Assembly (NCBI GenBank): GCA_027008665.1
Contig: JALVEA010000004.1
Location: 1-6,115 of the forward strand
Length of the DNA stretch: 6,115 nucleotides
Origin: Thiotrichaceae bacterium
GTDB taxonomy: Bacteria > Pseudomonadota > Gammaproteobacteria > Thiotrichales > Thiotrichaceae
Reading direction: 5' to 3'
Shown: positions 5,572 through 6,115 of the stretch, piece after piece
How the letters are laid out: the number at the start of each line of letters is the position of its first letter
Numbering within the stretch: position 1 is the first letter of the stretch
Notes under the pieces: model-generated
Databases searched by the model: none
The model's input: the letters and a program-made list of their open reading frames with translations, nothing else
What the model was told of the DNA's origin: nothing
Translations under genes and position numbers: made by a program

Positions 5572-6115
5572 TTAGCGTGCTGTTCGCGGTTTCTTTTTAC
5601 CAGATTTTTTGAAGTTTGCTTTTTGCATTAAACCTTCATACTGGTGTGACATCATTAACGCTTGTACTTGCGCTAAGAAATCCATAACAACAACAACAAT
5701 AATCAATAATGATGTTCCGCCAAAGTAAAACGGCACATTCCATCCATAGATTAAAAATTCTGGCAATAAACATACAAGCGTTATATAAATAGCACCAACG
5801 GCTGTCAAACGCGTCATTACACCATCTATATACTTGCCAGTTTCTCTTCCTGGTCGTATTCCTGGAATATATGCACCTGACTTCTTCAAATTATCAGCCG
5901 TTTCACGTGAGTTAAACACCATTGCTGTATAGAAAAAAGTAAAGAATATAATCGCAAGCGCATAGAACATAATATAAAGCGGTTGCCCCGGTTGTAACTT
6001 CGTTACAACCACTTGCAACCATTCCATCCCTTCACTCTTTGAAAGCCATTGACCTAATGTTGAAGGAAACAAAATAATACTTGATGCAAATATAGGCGGT
6101 ATAACACCTGCCATA
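5572..6115 (-). CDS. secY: Protein translocase subunit SecY, C-terminal part (5' end outside window)
   Basis: SecY is the channel of the SecYEG inner-membrane translocon for Sec-dependent export and membrane insertion. About 181 residues are visible of a protein of roughly 440. The first visible residues, MAGVIPPIFASSIILFP, are internal (transmembrane helix 7 of E. coli SecY), so the ATG at 6112-6114 is not the start and the frame continues beyond 6115. Further helices lie at visible residues 46-67, 100-122 and 129-153. The cytoplasmic C5 loop contains ETADNLKKSGAYIPGIRPGR (71-90); PGIRPG carries the arginine equivalent to E. coli Arg357, needed for SecA-dependent transport. The tail is basic (KKSGKKKPRTAR). 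rpmJ follows after 69 nt, as at the end of the spc operon. Confidence 0.98.
   Translation of the reverse strand, partial: MAGVIPPIFASSIILFPSTLGQWLSKSEGMEWLQVVVTKLQPGQPLYIMFYALAIIFFTFFYTAMVFNSRETADNLKKSGAYIPGIRPGRETGKYIDGVMTRLTAVGAIYITLVCLLPEFLIYGWNVPFYFGGTSLLIIVVVVMDFLAQVQALMMSHQYEGLMQKANFKKSGKKKPRTAR

Noticed and set aside
6112..6114. ATG as a possible secY start
   Set aside because: The following residues match an internal transmembrane helix of SecY, so the gene is cut by the window edge rather than starting here.

Overview
The window carries the 3' end of the spc ribosomal-protein operon followed by the complete alpha operon, all on the minus strand, and then a small accessory region. 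Read in transcription order (right to left), the genes are secY (5' end cut by the window edge), rpmJ, rpsM, rpsK, rpsD, rpoA and rplQ. This order is the classical gammaproteobacterial one. The proteins resemble those of E. coli closely: S4 is 206 aa, S13 118 aa, S11 128 aa, RpoA 333 aa, and L36 has the Cys-containing zinc form. The DNA is clearly AT-rich. I infer an AT-rich gammaproteobacterium, perhaps of the Thiotrichales/Beggiatoa kind, but the lineage below class is a guess.

Right half (2348-6115): this is the translation, transcription and secretion core. SecY is the translocon channel, L36, S13, S11, S4 and L17 are ribosomal proteins, and RpoA is the RNA polymerase alpha subunit. The 122-nt gap before rpsM holds a long imperfect hairpin, plus a 6-bp helix that could hide the rpsM start codon. 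It is a candidate for the S4-responsive leader known in E. coli. The 53-nt gap before rpoA holds a seven-codon mini-ORF with a very strong Shine-Dalgarno sequence, in frame with rpoA, whose stop overlaps the rpoA ribosome-binding site. An 11-bp perfect inverted repeat follows the rpsM stop directly. The operon ends at a strong hairpin with T-runs on both strands (2308-2339), which also serves a convergent small plus-strand ORF.

Left half (1-2300): a small unrecognised plus-strand ORF (2046-2300) is divergent from a two-gene minus-strand unit. That unit encodes a three-helix membrane protein of unknown function (1570-1959) and, overlapping its 3' end, bioB (biotin synthase). Beyond bioB lies a decayed mobile element. 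It consists of the first 17 or so codons of what looks like an IS607-type tnpA (349-420), followed directly by the N-terminal quarter of a tnpB-type gene (12-320) that stops early.

No previously undescribed multi-gene system is evident. The most useful second looks are the alpha-operon leader structure, the rpoA upstream mini-ORF, the decayed tnpA/tnpB remnant and the orphan ORF before the terminator.
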